Positions 40,249-50,320 are shown, counted from the stretch's first letter. The stretch is 64,000 bases of DNA from Chryseobacterium sp. IHB B 17019 (GCF_001456155.1 NZ_CP013293.1:124001-188000); one strand, 5' to 3'. A program made the numbers and translations. The notes: generated by a model from the sequence alone, not told the origin.

Positions 40249-42903
40249 ATGAAAGAAAAAGAAAGACTATCAGATATTTCCTGGAAAAAATGGGGTCCAT
40301 ACGTCAGCAACCGTGAATGGGGATTGGTACGTGAAGATTACAGTGCAAACGGTGACGCCTGGAACTATACCACTCACGACACGGCCGAAGCAAAAACCTA
40401 CCGTTGGGGAGAAGAGGGCATCTGCGGAATTTGTGATGATATACAGAAGTTAATTTTTTCCATCGGATTCTGGAATAAAAAGGATAAAATAGTGAAAGAA
40501 CGTTTCTTTGGCTTAACGAACAGACAAGGAAATCATGGCGAAGATGTAAAAGAATACTTCTATTATCTGGATTCTACGCCCACACATTCTTACATGAAAA
40601 TGCTGTACAAATATCCACAGAATGCCTTTCCGTACGAAGATTTATTAATGACAAATGCCGGAAGAGGGAAAGAGGATCCTGAATACGAATTGATCGACAC
40701 CGGAATTTTTGACCAAAACGAATATTTTGACATTTTTATTGAATATGCAAAAGAAAGCCAGAATGATATTTTGGTGAAACTCACGATCGTCAACAAATCT
40801 GAAAACAAAGCTCCGTTGATTATTTTGCCGACAGCTTGGTTCAGGAACACATGGAATTGGGGCTACGATGAATATAAACCGCAAATGACCAGTGAAGAAT
40901 CTGATTCCATTACCGTTCATCATAAAGATTTAGAAATAAAAAATATTTACGCAAAACAATCGGCAAAAGTCTTGTTTTGTGATAATGAAACCAATAATGA
41001 AAAGATTTACCAATGCCCCAATAAATCAAAATACAGTAAAGACGGAATCAATGATTTTGTAGTCAACGGAAACTCTCAATCCGTAAATCCGAAAGATTTC
41101 GGTACAAAAGCCGCATTTTTTATTGATGAAAACTTTAAACCAAAAGAAACAAAAATATTTGAGTTCAGGATTTCAGATAAAGACTTAAAACAACCATTTA
41201 AAGATTTTGATGAAATTTTTAACTTAAGAAAACAGGAAGCCGACGAATTTTACGCAGAAATTCAAAAAGAAATAAAAACGGAAGATGAAAAGCTGGTTCA
41301 ACGGCAGGCTTTTGCAGGAATGCTTTGGAGCAAGATGTTTTATCATTACAATGTTGAAAAATGGCTGAAAGGCGATCCGGCAGAAGTAACTCCGCCAAAA
41401 TCCCGTGAAAAGCTCCGTAATTTTCAATGGAAACATCTCAACAATGAGCATATTATTTCCATGCCCGACAAATGGGAATATCCGTGGTATGCAACCTGGG
41501 ATCTGGCTTTTCATACGATAAGTTTTTCTTTGATTGACCCTGATTTTGCAAAACATCAGTTAAAACTTTTCCTTTTTGAATGGTACATGCACCCCAATGG
41601 CCAGCTTCCAGCCTATGAATGGAATTTCAATGATGTGAATCCTCCGGTGCATGCATGGGCGGTTTTTCGGGTTTTTAAAATTGATGAATATTTAAAAGGA
41701 AAGCCTGATCTGGAATTCCTTGAAAGTGCTTTCCAGAAACTATTGATGAACTTTACATGGTGGGTCAACAAAAAAGACAGCAATGGAAACAATATTTTTG
41801 AAGGAGGATTTTTAGGACTTGATAACATCGGTATTTTTGACCGCAGCATACCACTTCCGGATGGTGAACATCTGGAGCAGTCTGACGGGACCAGCTGGAT
41901 GGCCATGTTTGCGCTGAATATGATGAGAATTGCCTTGGAGTTGGCTCTTTACAACAATGTGTATGAAGAAATGGCAATGAAGTTTTTTGAGCATTTCCTT
42001 TCCATAGCCAATTCGCTGGACAATATGGGAGATGAAGATTTTAGCCTTTGGGATGAGGAAGATGAGTTTTTTTATGATGCGCTCTCTTTGAGTGACGGGA
42101 GCCATATGTATTTGAGATTAAGGACTGTAGTTGGATTAATTCCGATGTTTGCGGTGGAAGTTATTGATGATGAAATGATTGAGAATCTTCCAAACTTCAA
42201 ACAAAGAATGGAATGGGTTCTGGAAAATAAACCGGAACTGGCAGCGCTGGTTTCCCATTGGGAAGTAAAGGGGCAGGATTCTAAGCATTTGCTTTCACTT
42301 CTCCGAGGCCATCGTTTGAAAAGATTACTGAGCAGAATGCTGAATCCCGATGAATTTTTAAGTGAGTTCGGGGTTCGTGCTTTGTCGAAAGAATATGAGA
42401 AAGAGCCTTTTAATATTAAATTAAATGAAAATGATTACACCGTAAAATACACTCCGGCAGAAAGTGACAGTGGACTTTTTGGGGGCAACAGTAATTGGCG
42501 AGGCCCGATCTGGTTTCCGATTAATTTTTTAATTATTGAAAGCTTACAACGGTTTTTCTTTTATTACAGCCCTGATTTTTTAGTAGAATATCCTACGGGA
42601 AGTGGGAATTACCTTAATTTGGATCAAATTGCTGATGCTTTAAGTGAAAGATTATCTAAAATATTTTTAAAGGACGAACACGGAAACCGTCCTTTCAACG
42701 GACAGTATCCAAGATTTCAGTCTGATCCGGATTTTAAAGATTATATTTTATTTTACGAATATTTTCATGGGGACAACGGCCGTGGAGTGGGAGCTTCCCA
42801 TCAAACGGGTTGGACGGGCTTAATTGCAAAAATTCTTATGCCAAGATTTTCAAAAAAATCAATCGCAGAGTCTGAAACGGGAATGCCGGGAGGTGTGAAA
42901 TAG
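40249..42903 (+). CDS. GH63-type glucosidase family protein
   Basis: An 884-residue protein with no signal peptide. The N-terminal beta-rich domain (WGPYVSNREWGLVREDYSAN, WNYTTHDTAEAKTYRWGEEG) precedes an (alpha/alpha)6 barrel (WEYPWYATWDLAFHTISFSL; AYEWNFNDVNPPVHAWAVFR; GFLGLDNIGIFDRSIPLPDG; WRGPIWFPINFLIIESLQRF; HQTGWTGLIAKI). These fit the MGH1/GH63 mannosyl-oligosaccharide glucosidase-like family. It probably removes alpha-linked glucose from a cytoplasmic oligosaccharide; substrate unproven. It has no partner in an operon. Confidence 0.9.
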   Translation: MKEKERLSDISWKKWGPYVSNREWGLVREDYSANGDAWNYTTHDTAEAKTYRWGEEGICGICDDIQKLIFSIGFWNKKDKIVKERFFGLTNRQGNHGEDVKEYFYYLDSTPTHSYMKMLYKYPQNAFPYEDLLMTNAGRGKEDPEYELIDTGIFDQNEYFDIFIEYAKESQNDILVKLTIVNKSENKAPLIILPTAWFRNTWNWGYDEYKPQMTSEESDSITVHHKDLEIKNIYAKQSAKVLFCDNETNNEKIYQCPNKSKYSKDGINDFVVNGNSQSVNPKDFGTKAAFFIDENFKPKETKIFEFRISDKDLKQPFKDFDEIFNLRKQEADEFYAEIQKEIKTEDEKLVQRQAFAGMLWSKMFYHYNVEKWLKGDPAEVTPPKSREKLRNFQWKHLNNEHIISMPDKWEYPWYATWDLAFHTISFSLIDPDFAKHQLKLFLFEWYMHPNGQLPAYEWNFNDVNPPVHAWAVFRVFKIDEYLKGKPDLEFLESAFQKLLMNFTWWVNKKDSNGNNIFEGGFLGLDNIGIFDRSIPLPDGEHLEQSDGTSWMAMFALNMMRIALELALYNNVYEEMAMKFFEHFLSIANSLDNMGDEDFSLWDEEDEFFYDALSLSDGSHMYLRLRTVVGLIPMFAVEVIDDEMIENLPNFKQRMEWVLENKPELAALVSHWEVKGQDSKHLLSLLRGHRLKRLLSRMLNPDEFLSEFGVRALSKEYEKEPFNIKLNENDYTVKYTPAESDSGLFGGNSNWRGPIWFPINFLIIESLQRFFFYYSPDFLVEYPTGSGNYLNLDQIADALSERLSKIFLKDEHGNRPFNGQYPRFQSDPDFKDYILFYEYFHGDNGRGVGASHQTGWTGLIAKILMPRFSKKSIAESETGMPGGVK

Positions 42904-42929
42904 GCAGTGGTTTTAATTGTGAGAAATTA

Positions 42930-42961
42930 ACTTTGTCAAAGATTTTAAACTTTGACAAAGT
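42930..42961. terminator. Bidirectional terminator-type palindrome
   Basis: ACTTTGTCAAAG and its exact inverse CTTTGACAAAGT (12 bp) with an 8-base loop lie between convergent genes (GH63 plus strand, recO minus strand). It lacks a long T-run, so it may be a dispersed palindrome instead. Confidence 0.6.
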
Positions 42962-42989
42962 GCAGGGTCACTAAACAATATCTTGTGAT

Positions 42990-43676
42990 TTACTCAAATA
43001 TCTGTTGGATTACTTCAAGAGAGGTCGGAGTTTTGAAATCGGTGATATGATAGTGGTAGTAGACCAAAAGGCTGTCTAAAAAATCTTTTCTAAAAGCCGA
43101 ACGAATTTTTATCTGATAAGGATTTTCAGAATAGAGAATAGATTTCCAGAGCGCTGATATTTCTTCACCAAACAATTGATGGGTCATACTTTGAGTAAAA
43201 ACTCCGGTTTCCGGATCAAGATATTTTCCATCATTGAGCAAGGGAACGACTCCATTAATTTTTAAGATTTTAATTAAAAATATAAAGTGCGACTGGTAAT
43301 TTTGGTTTTCCAATTCATCAATAAACTCTTCAAGACAAAAGAAAATATGCTGGTTTTTATTTTCGTGCCTCAGGTTTTGATTTAAAAAATCTGAAATAAA
43401 AAACACAACCGAATTACATTTGATATCCGAATAAATATCATTGCTTTTTACCATCTCAAATTTGGAAATGGTCTGTATGCCGCTTCCTTTTAATGGATTT
43501 AAAGAAAAATTAAGCTTGCTCAAAGGCAGAAGCAAAGCCTTCTTCTTATTTCTTTTGGCATAAATTCCTTTTAAAAAATAAGACTGAAAGCCATCTTCTT
43601 CCGTGAAACAGTGCAGGACAGCATCGTTTTCACCGTATTTTATGTATGATAATAAAAATCCGTTTTGTGAATTCAT
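42990..43676 (-). CDS. recO: DNA repair protein RecO
   Basis: A 228-residue protein: N-terminal OB-fold (GFLLSYIKYGENDAVLHCFT) followed by a helical domain with the RecO-type C-terminal part (LIKILKINGVVPLLNDGKYL; DSLLVYYHYHITDF). The usual four-Cys zinc knuckle is missing, as is common in this phylum. RecO works with RecR and RecF to load RecA. The start overlaps the porZ stop by one base, so the two are translated together. Confidence 0.92.
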   Translation of the reverse strand: MNSQNGFLLSYIKYGENDAVLHCFTEEDGFQSYFLKGIYAKRNKKKALLLPLSKLNFSLNPLKGSGIQTISKFEMVKSNDIYSDIKCNSVVFFISDFLNQNLRHENKNQHIFFCLEEFIDELENQNYQSHFIFLIKILKINGVVPLLNDGKYLDPETGVFTQSMTHQLFGEEISALWKSILYSENPYQIKIRSAFRKDFLDSLLVYYHYHITDFKTPTSLEVIQQIFE

Positions 43677-45946
43677 TAATTGACCACAGCTATTTTTGCA
43701 GTAGCTTTATCTGAGCCGTCTTCATTGGTCATTAAAACAAAATAAATCCCTGAAGCCACTCTTTTTCCTCTTTGATTATTAAGATCCCATTCATAATATC
43801 CACCTCTTGCCACTGCAGAATGTACCACATTTCCTGTTGCATCAGCGATTCTGATATTGGTAACTTCCGCTAGGCCTTTGATGGTAACTTTTCCTTTAAA
43901 ATTAGAATAAACAACAGGATTCGGATAAACCAGAACGTTTCCGAAATCTGATGTTACATCTGAAACATCACCCTGATAAGTCACAATTCCGTCATAAGAA
44001 ACGAAATAAACTTTTCCTGTTTTTCTGTCTACTTTGATATCTGTAATACTGTTGGTAGGTAATGGCGAATTTTCTTTTGTAAAATGCTTAATTGTCTGCT
44101 GCCCATCTGCGGAAAGGTAATAAACACCGCCGCCGTCTACAGAAACCCATTTGTGATCTCCTGCATCCACTTCAACCTGCAAAATCTGGGCATCTCTGAA
44201 AAGTTCTTCACCAAGGCCATTTTGCTCAATAATAATAGGTTCTACCGTCGCACTGTTAGGATCTTTAATTGCCGAAACAGCATTAGGCAAAATTCTTAAA
44301 CCAATATCACCTCCTATCCATGCATCCCCTGATTTGTCAATGGCCACAGAAACTGATCCCCCGGAATTGGCTGCAAAGCCGTTGGATTGGTTTAAAATAT
44401 AGTCTGTATCGTCAGTAAGATTGGAAGGGGTACTTTTTAAATCATAGGCCAAAAACTGGTTCGTTCTTGGTAAAGGAATCCACAATAATTTTTCATAGAA
44501 CAGCGGCTTTTGGGATCCATTACTGTATCCAAAGCTTTTTACTGTAAATTGGTCTGTTATTTTATCATAGAAACCTAATCCACTTGACGCATCTTGAGTA
44601 AAAGCTACGGTAACAAATAAATTATTCTGATCATCATAAGTAAAACCAACCGGTCGTGTATAATAAATGCTTGTAGCTCCCAGATTGTATTGCTTCACAA
44701 ACTCAAAATCTTTATTCGCAGAATTATACTTCATTTTGTAAACTCCCTGATCCGGTGAGAAAACATAATTTGTGAAGAAAACTTCATTACTGTCGGTAGG
44801 GTTCGCAATAGCATCCAATACATTGAATACTTTAGTCCCTGATGTGAAATACGATGAATAAACCCACTGCATTCCGTCAAAATAATAAAATCCTGGATTT
44901 TTAGGATTTGAGATAGGCGTATTGAATCTGTTTCCTCTACCGCCGGTTGATACTAAAATCTGATTGTCGCCGTATAAGTTGATTTTATAGGCAAAATTAA
45001 AGTAAGGCCCATCCGGTCTGAAAGAATTGTTGCTTTCGTTTTTTATTCCGGATAAGACAGTCCCACCATAGACATTGCTTCCTATGGCGATTGCGGTATT
45101 ACATTCTTCCCCGAAAGTTACACTATTATTAAAATTTCCGCTGGTATTAAATGTATAAATCCTGTTCACATCAGTGACAACAATACTGTTGCTGTTTACA
45201 ACCAAATCGCGAGCATTGCTGAACGTTTGTGATAGCGGAGTAGGAGTACCCCCATTGTAAAGGTAAGCTGTAGTGGGTGATGAAAAAGTAAGTACAGATT
45301 CAGAATCTATATGTTTGAAAGAACCTGCCATTTCGGTAGACCACGTTGAGAAAACCGGGAAAGTTGTATTCATTTCATGGCTTTTTAGCCCTGTATTAGT
45401 TACGGAATATACTTTATTCCCGAAAATTGTTGCTTCGTTACTAGCCTCATACACACCTCCTGTAAGGAAAAATGCAGAATCCTTAAATTCCTTTTTCTTT
45501 AAATCAAAAATAGAAACTCCATATCCTACGGAAATGACAGCCAGATCTCCCGTAATGGAAATATGATTGATTTTTTTGCTTGCATTGTAGCCGGTAGCAA
45601 TTGGAATGTCCACAATATAGGTAACTCCGTCCGGAGTAACAACATCCATAGAGCCGTTCTGATAACCGATCAACCCTATTTTTGTCTGAGGATTATAGTC
45701 GAAAGCAGAAATTTTCACCTCATGCAAGCCGTTTGCTTTAGACAGCTTGGTAATTTCACCTGATGAAATTGTATAATAAAATATCCCGTTTTCTGCGGCT
45801 GCCACTATTTTTCCATTATCTTCTTTCATGGCCAAAACATTGTTGTAGGAAAACAAATCTGCCCATTTTTTTGAAGAAATATTCTGTGCATTTACAAATT
45901 GTAGGGATGCTAAAACACCAAGAGAAATTAAAGAGAGTTTTTTCAT
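43676..45946 (-). CDS. porZ: PorZ-like T9SS surface protein (two propeller domains plus sorting domain)
   Basis: A 756-residue protein: signal peptide (LSLISLGVLASLQFVNAQ), then a long beta-propeller region (KWADLFSYNNVLAMKEDNGK, IGYQNGSMDVV, SVYYLSADGQQTIKHF-like blades). A T9SS C-terminal domain follows (about 680-756: VLVYPNPVVYSNFKGKVTIK, GIYFVLMTNEDGSDKATAKI). PorZ is part of the T9SS attachment complex that processes cargo at the cell surface. The adjacency to recO is a remembered flavobacterial arrangement and supports the name. Confidence 0.85.
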   Translation of the reverse strand: MKKLSLISLGVLASLQFVNAQNISSKKWADLFSYNNVLAMKEDNGKIVAAAENGIFYYTISSGEITKLSKANGLHEVKISAFDYNPQTKIGLIGYQNGSMDVVTPDGVTYIVDIPIATGYNASKKINHISITGDLAVISVGYGVSIFDLKKKEFKDSAFFLTGGVYEASNEATIFGNKVYSVTNTGLKSHEMNTTFPVFSTWSTEMAGSFKHIDSESVLTFSSPTTAYLYNGGTPTPLSQTFSNARDLVVNSNSIVVTDVNRIYTFNTSGNFNNSVTFGEECNTAIAIGSNVYGGTVLSGIKNESNNSFRPDGPYFNFAYKINLYGDNQILVSTGGRGNRFNTPISNPKNPGFYYFDGMQWVYSSYFTSGTKVFNVLDAIANPTDSNEVFFTNYVFSPDQGVYKMKYNSANKDFEFVKQYNLGATSIYYTRPVGFTYDDQNNLFVTVAFTQDASSGLGFYDKITDQFTVKSFGYSNGSQKPLFYEKLLWIPLPRTNQFLAYDLKSTPSNLTDDTDYILNQSNGFAANSGGSVSVAIDKSGDAWIGGDIGLRILPNAVSAIKDPNSATVEPIIIEQNGLGEELFRDAQILQVEVDAGDHKWVSVDGGGVYYLSADGQQTIKHFTKENSPLPTNSITDIKVDRKTGKVYFVSYDGIVTYQGDVSDVTSDFGNVLVYPNPVVYSNFKGKVTIKGLAEVTNIRIADATGNVVHSAVARGGYYEWDLNNQRGKRVASGIYFVLMTNEDGSDKATAKIAVVN

Positions 45947-45948
45947 GC

Positions 45949-46899
45949 TTATGCTATTATGCTGCTGTCTATTGCCTGATTGTTCCAGGAAATACGTTTT
46001 ACGTTTTTATTTGAATCAAAGAAGAAATCTATTCTGCCCAAAAGAAGTCCGGCCCATCCAACCTGGTTTACCAGAACATTTTTGCCTTGTCTATTTTGAT
46101 AAGTCTGAGGTTCTGGTAAGAAAGTATGGGTGTGACCTCCTAAAATAAGATCAATATTTTCCGTTTTTGAGGCTAAAATTTTATCGCTTACTTTATTGGG
46201 CTCATCCTTGTAATCATAGCCGATGTGTGAAAGGCAGATCACAAGATCACATTTTTGTTCGTTTTTCAGGTAGTTTGAATAATGTTGGGCAACATCAATT
46301 GGGTCAGAATAAACGGTTTCGCCGTATTGCTTTTTACCAACCAATCCCTCCAATTGAATTCCCACTCCGAAAATCCCGACTTTAATCCCGTTTTTATTAA
46401 AAATCTTGTATTGGGAAGTTTTTCCGTCGAGAATTGTATTTTTAAAATCATAATTCGAACAGATAAAAGGGAATTTTGCATTCGGTAAAACATTTAAAAA
46501 TCCATCTAATCCGTTATCAAAATCATGATTTCCCATGGTAGAAGCGTCGTACTTCATCATGGACATTAATTTAAACTCCAGTTCACCTCCAAAAAAATTA
46601 AAATAAGGAGTTCCCTGGAAAATATCACCTGAATCAAGAAGCAAAACATTTGATTCCTGATTTCTGATTTGTTGAATTAAGGTTGCCCTTCTCGCAAAAC
46701 CACCCTGATTGGGATTTTTGGTATAACTTGCATCAAAAGGTTCTATTCTGCTGTGCTGGTCGTTGGTATGAAGAATTGTAAGCTTATTTTCGGATTTTAA
46801 ATCAAGAATTTTCAGCTCTTCCGCCATTATCATATTCGGAGCTAAAGCCATTGCTAAAGTTCCGCTACCTATTGCTTTTAAAAACTTTTTTCTATCCAT
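45949..46899 (-). CDS. Metallophosphatase half of a split 5'-nucleotidase
   Basis: A 316-residue exported metallophosphoesterase: leader with an N-terminal RKKFLKAIGSG (possible export signal), then ILHTNDQHSRIEP (metal ligands D and H), LLLDSGDIFQGTPYFN, MGNHDFDNG (N, H) and VICLSHIGYDYKD with ILGGHTHTFLPEP. It lacks the C-terminal 5'-nucleotidase domain, which is encoded by the upstream gene. The UshA-type enzyme releases phosphate from nucleotides in the periplasm. Its ATG overlaps the previous stop (TAATG). Confidence 0.92.
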   Translation of the reverse strand: MDRKKFLKAIGSGTLAMALAPNMIMAEELKILDLKSENKLTILHTNDQHSRIEPFDASYTKNPNQGGFARRATLIQQIRNQESNVLLLDSGDIFQGTPYFNFFGGELEFKLMSMMKYDASTMGNHDFDNGLDGFLNVLPNAKFPFICSNYDFKNTILDGKTSQYKIFNKNGIKVGIFGVGIQLEGLVGKKQYGETVYSDPIDVAQHYSNYLKNEQKCDLVICLSHIGYDYKDEPNKVSDKILASKTENIDLILGGHTHTFLPEPQTYQNRQGKNVLVNQVGWAGLLLGRIDFFFDSNKNVKRISWNNQAIDSSIIA

Positions 46900-47657
46900 T
46901 ACTTCTTACCGATAAAGTTTAAACGAACATCCGTATTGGCCACAACTTCAGGATTTTTCTTAAAATAATCGATGAAAAGATTTCTTAATTTAATTCCTGT
47001 TGAAATTGCTTCTCCTTTTGCGAAAAATTTCATATTGTCACCGCCCAAAGCCAGATAATCTGAGGTTGCAATGTAGTAATCCTGGGTCGGATTTACTTCT
47101 TTTCCGTTGATTAAAGACTTTGTTAATTGCCCGTTATTGGTTTCAATGTATAAATGAGAAACAGGATTATTCACCTGAGTTTTTGCATAATAATCAAAAA
47201 GCCCTTGTAAATCTGATCCTTTCATTTTTACGATAATCACTTCATTTTCAAAAGGCATTACTTCAAATACACTTTTTAGTAAAATATCGCCTTTCCCGAT
47301 CGTTGTTCGGATTCCTCCGATATTGATCAACGCAGCATCGATATTTTTTTGAAGATTTTTTTTCGCCCATTCATCAGCTCCATCGAACGTGTAATCTGCT
47401 AAAAGGTTGCCCAAATTACTATTGTCGCCTTGTTTTGTAAGGTCTACATTGGTGTGGGAGATCTTCTGATTCATCTCTTTATCCAATTTTTGCTTATAAG
47501 GTTCAATAATTTTTACAAACTCCTCATCATTTTTAAGCTCATTATTAATAGAAATATTCTTCTGGGTCTGCACATTTGCCACTTGTAACGGAGAAGCCGT
47601 CTTACAAGCGGAAAGTGTAGCCAAAACAATTCCTAGTAACAAGAATTTATTCTTCAT
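46899..47657 (-). CDS. 5'-nucleotidase C-terminal domain lipoprotein
   Basis: About 252 residues from ATG 47657 (MKNKFLLLGIVLATLSAC), chosen because it yields a lipoprotein signal (LSAC). The mature part carries the UshA-type C-terminal domain (LGNLLADYTFDGADEWA; INIGGIRTTIGKGDILLKSV; VMPFENEVIIVKMKGSDLQG; DYYIATSDYLALGGDNMKFF), including the substrate-binding NIGGIR and GGDNM motifs. It precedes the metallophosphatase half with stop and start overlapping. The two halves probably assemble at the membrane. Confidence 0.92.
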   Translation of the reverse strand: MKNKFLLLGIVLATLSACKTASPLQVANVQTQKNISINNELKNDEEFVKIIEPYKQKLDKEMNQKISHTNVDLTKQGDNSNLGNLLADYTFDGADEWAKKNLQKNIDAALINIGGIRTTIGKGDILLKSVFEVMPFENEVIIVKMKGSDLQGLFDYYAKTQVNNPVSHLYIETNNGQLTKSLINGKEVNPTQDYYIATSDYLALGGDNMKFFAKGEAISTGIKLRNLFIDYFKKNPEVVANTDVRLNFIGKK

Positions 47658-47851
47658 ATTCAGCAAATTAATTTTTTTAAAGATCATATGCAATCGCCAG
47701 TACTTAAAAGTTTTTTAAGATAATTTTAGTCATAGCGATTTCATAATATCTTTTAGTATATGCAAATATAATTATATGTATAATAAAACATTATTATTTA
47801 TTACAAATTCTTGGTCTAAATTATTAAATTTGACAAAAATAATTTTAACAG

Positions 47852-48724
47852 ATGAGCATTTTAAAAGGAGTAGGTGTGGCATTGATTACACCCTTTAATG
47901 AAGATTTATCCGTTGATTTCGATAGTTTGACGAAACTTGTTGAGTACAATATTGAAAACGGAACCAATTATTTAGTTGTTTTGGGAACTACGGCAGAGGC
48001 TGCAACGCTTTCTGACGAGGAGAAGAAACAGGTGGTAGATCATATCATTAAGGTAAATAATAAACGCTTGCCTTTGGTGCTGGGAATTGGTGGAAATAAT
48101 ACGCTTGAAGTTAAGAAACAGATTGAAGAAACGGATTTATCAGCTTTTGAAGCGGTACTTTCCGTATCTCCATATTACAATAAACCTAATCAGGAAGGGC
48201 TTTATCAGCATTATAAAATGCTGGCTTCTACAGGAAAAAATATTATTATTTATAATGTTCCTTCAAGAACGGGACAAAATGTTGAGGCAGAAACCACTTT
48301 ACGTTTAGCAAAAGAATTCCCTAATTTATTCTTAATTAAAGAAGCTTCACCAAATATTTTACAGTATTTTGATATTTTAAGAAAAAAACCGGAAGGATTT
48401 AATTTGGTTTCGGGAGACGATGAATTTACACTTCCTGTAACTTTGGCGGGCGGAAACGGAGTAATTTCTGTGATCGGGCAAGGGTATCCGAAAGAATTTT
48501 CTACCATGGTTCAGTTGGCATTTGACGGAAAAGTGAAAGAAGCGTATGAAATCCACAATAAATTGGTTGAAATCACAAGATTGATTTTTGCTGAAGGAAA
48601 TCCTTGCGGAATCAAGGTTGTTTTAGCGGAAAAAGGAATTATTAAAAACTATTTGAGACTTCCCCTGGTTCCTGCTTCAGAAGGGCTTCATGCAAAAATT
48701 AAAGCTGAGATGGCGAACATTTAG
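47852..48724 (+). CDS. dapA: 4-hydroxy-tetrahydrodipicolinate synthase
   Basis: A 290-residue TIM-barrel enzyme: GVGVALITPFNEDLSVDFDS, LVVLGTTAEAATLSDEEKKQ (T-T motif), VLSVSPYYNKPNQEGLYQHY (catalytic Tyr) and LIKEASPN (Schiff-base Lys), then SGDDEFTLPV. It condenses pyruvate with aspartate semialdehyde in lysine and diaminopimelate synthesis. It stands alone here and ends at a terminator. Confidence 0.96.
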   Translation: MSILKGVGVALITPFNEDLSVDFDSLTKLVEYNIENGTNYLVVLGTTAEAATLSDEEKKQVVDHIIKVNNKRLPLVLGIGGNNTLEVKKQIEETDLSAFEAVLSVSPYYNKPNQEGLYQHYKMLASTGKNIIIYNVPSRTGQNVEAETTLRLAKEFPNLFLIKEASPNILQYFDILRKKPEGFNLVSGDDEFTLPVTLAGGNGVISVIGQGYPKEFSTMVQLAFDGKVKEAYEIHNKLVEITRLIFAEGNPCGIKVVLAEKGIIKNYLRLPLVPASEGLHAKIKAEMANI

Positions 48725-48800
48725 AATGGGAAATTGTCAATTTGCTTTGCAGTGAATTGTGATTTTTCCAGTAACTTTTTAAAGTTACAATAAACATATT

Positions 48801-48832
48801 AAGGTGAAAAGTTAAGGCTTTTCGCCTTTTTT
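48801..48832 (+). terminator. Terminator of dapA
   Basis: AAGGTGAAAAG/CTTTTCGCCTT hairpin with a GTTAAGG loop and T-run. Confidence 0.8.
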
Positions 48833-48940
48833 AATAATATCCCAGCTGAGTGAAACGCCTTGGCAAACATAAGCACAAACAATTTAAAGAAAATCTTTGC
48901 GAACTTTGCGTTAAAAAACAATATTAAAAATTTAAACTTA

Positions 48941-49444
48941 ATGAAATTAATAAAAGCTACAGAAAATGATATTCCTTTGATTCAGGACTTGGCGAGAAGA
49001 TCATGGGTGAGTGCATATGCGGGAATTATTTCCAATGAACAAATCGATTATATGTTGAGAGAGATGTATTCGAAAGAAGAAATTTCAAATCATCTGGAGA
49101 ATCCAAATTATCATTATTATTTAATTTTTGATGAGAATAATGATTCTTTCGAAGGTTTCATCGGGTATGAACATGGATATGAGGAAGGAACAACAAAACT
49201 ACACCGGATTTATCTCGTTCCGGAAAGTAAAGGAAAAGGTTTCGGCAAAAGGGCGCTTGATTTTTTGAAAGAAAAAGTTTCGGAAAGCATGGATCAGAGG
49301 ATTATCTTAAATGTAAACAAAGTGAACATTGCGAAAAATTTTTATGAATCTCAGGGATTTACAATATATAATGAAGTGGTTTTAAATATTGGTAATGGTT
49401 TTGTAATGGATGATTATCTTATGGAGTTTTTAATTCACAAATAA
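48941..49444 (+). CDS. GNAT-family N-acetyltransferase
   Basis: About 167 residues from ATG 48941 (MKLIKATENDIPLI); an upstream in-frame start would add 27 residues unlike the family and overlap promoter-like ATCTTTG/AACTTTG boxes. Acetyl-CoA motif: LHRIYLVPESKGKGFGKRAL, then ILNVNKVNIAKNFYESQGFT. It fits small-molecule acetyltransferases (PA or MarR-associated type). The substrate is unknown. Confidence 0.9.
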   Translation: MKLIKATENDIPLIQDLARRSWVSAYAGIISNEQIDYMLREMYSKEEISNHLENPNYHYYLIFDENNDSFEGFIGYEHGYEEGTTKLHRIYLVPESKGKGFGKRALDFLKEKVSESMDQRIILNVNKVNIAKNFYESQGFTIYNEVVLNIGNGFVMDDYLMEFLIHK

Positions 49445-49500
49445 TTGACTTAAAATTCTATAACATTTAAGCGTAATTCTATAAAAGGTGAAGTGTTTTT

Positions 49501-49660
49501 TTTGTACATCTTTGTATCAGAACCAAATCACTTCATAACAATACATTCATATGCTTGGTCTTAAGCAGTTTTTTGCTTTTTATCGGTATATTTTTTTCAT
49601 CCTTAGTGTTTAAATTCCTGTATTCCACAATGCAGGAGTTTTTTGCGTTTGTGGAATTCT
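49501..49660 (+). promoter_or_regulatory. Leader region with two hairpins upstream of the AraC gene
   Basis: An ATCTTTG box near 49508-49514 is followed by AAGCA/TGCTT with a T-rich loop (49563-49580). A stem TCCTG/CAGGA (49616-49638) with TTTTTT follows. They could be attenuators, or end a small transcript before the regulator gene at 49739. Confidence 0.35.
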
Positions 49661-49738
49661 ATTTAAATTTGTAGTCTATTTCACTTTTTATTGAAATAAA
49701 TTACTATATTTACTTAAAATTTGATACACGCAGAAAGG

Positions 49739-50320
49739 ATGAAAATGTATGTAAAATTTGATTTCAATGCTCTCTGTAAAAAAGTGTTGGATGAAAAGCT
49801 TAAAGAACACGGTTTGAAGTACCGGTTGCTGAATTTTGGGGAGGTTGAGTTTTACGAATCATTTACTCAGGAACAGCACAAAAATTTTAAGAAAAACCTT
49901 GAAGATTACGGAATAGAGATTATCGAAAGCCAGAAAACAGCTTTAGTTCAAAAGATCAAAGATGTTATTGTGGAGCTGGTTTTTTCTGATGAGGTAATTC
50001 CGGTGAAAGCTTCAATTTATATCGCAGAAAAACTTAATCATAGCTATGGTTATCTGTCGAATCTGTTTTCGGAGGTTACTTATACTTCGATAGAAAATTT
50101 TATCATTATTCAGAAAATCGAGTATGCGAAGGAATTGATAATCAGTAATAAGCAAAGTCTTACGGAGATTGCCCACAGACTCAATTATTCAAGTGTTGCC
50201 CATCTGAGCACTCAATTTAAAAATACTACAGGGATTACGCCCTCTCAATTTCAAAAAATTGTAACCAAGAGAAGAAAGGCTCAAAGTATGATCAGTAATA
50301 TTAAGATGCAGTATGAATAG
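49739..50320 (+). CDS. AraC-family transcriptional regulator
   Basis: About 193 residues from ATG 49739 (MKMYVKFDFNALCK). The N-terminal 90 residues (LKYRLLNFGEVEFYESFTQE) have no known sensor domain. The C-terminal two-helix-turn-helix AraC domain is complete (VKASIYIAEKLNHSYGYLSN; LTEIAHRLNYSSVAHLSTQF; TGITPSQFQKI). It overlaps the next gene, a receiver-like protein, by 8 bases. The pairing hints that the partner supplies the regulatory input. Confidence 0.9.
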   Translation: MKMYVKFDFNALCKKVLDEKLKEHGLKYRLLNFGEVEFYESFTQEQHKNFKKNLEDYGIEIIESQKTALVQKIKDVIVELVFSDEVIPVKASIYIAEKLNHSYGYLSNLFSEVTYTSIENFIIIQKIEYAKELIISNKQSLTEIAHRLNYSSVAHLSTQFKNTTGITPSQFQKIVTKRRKAQSMISNIKMQYE

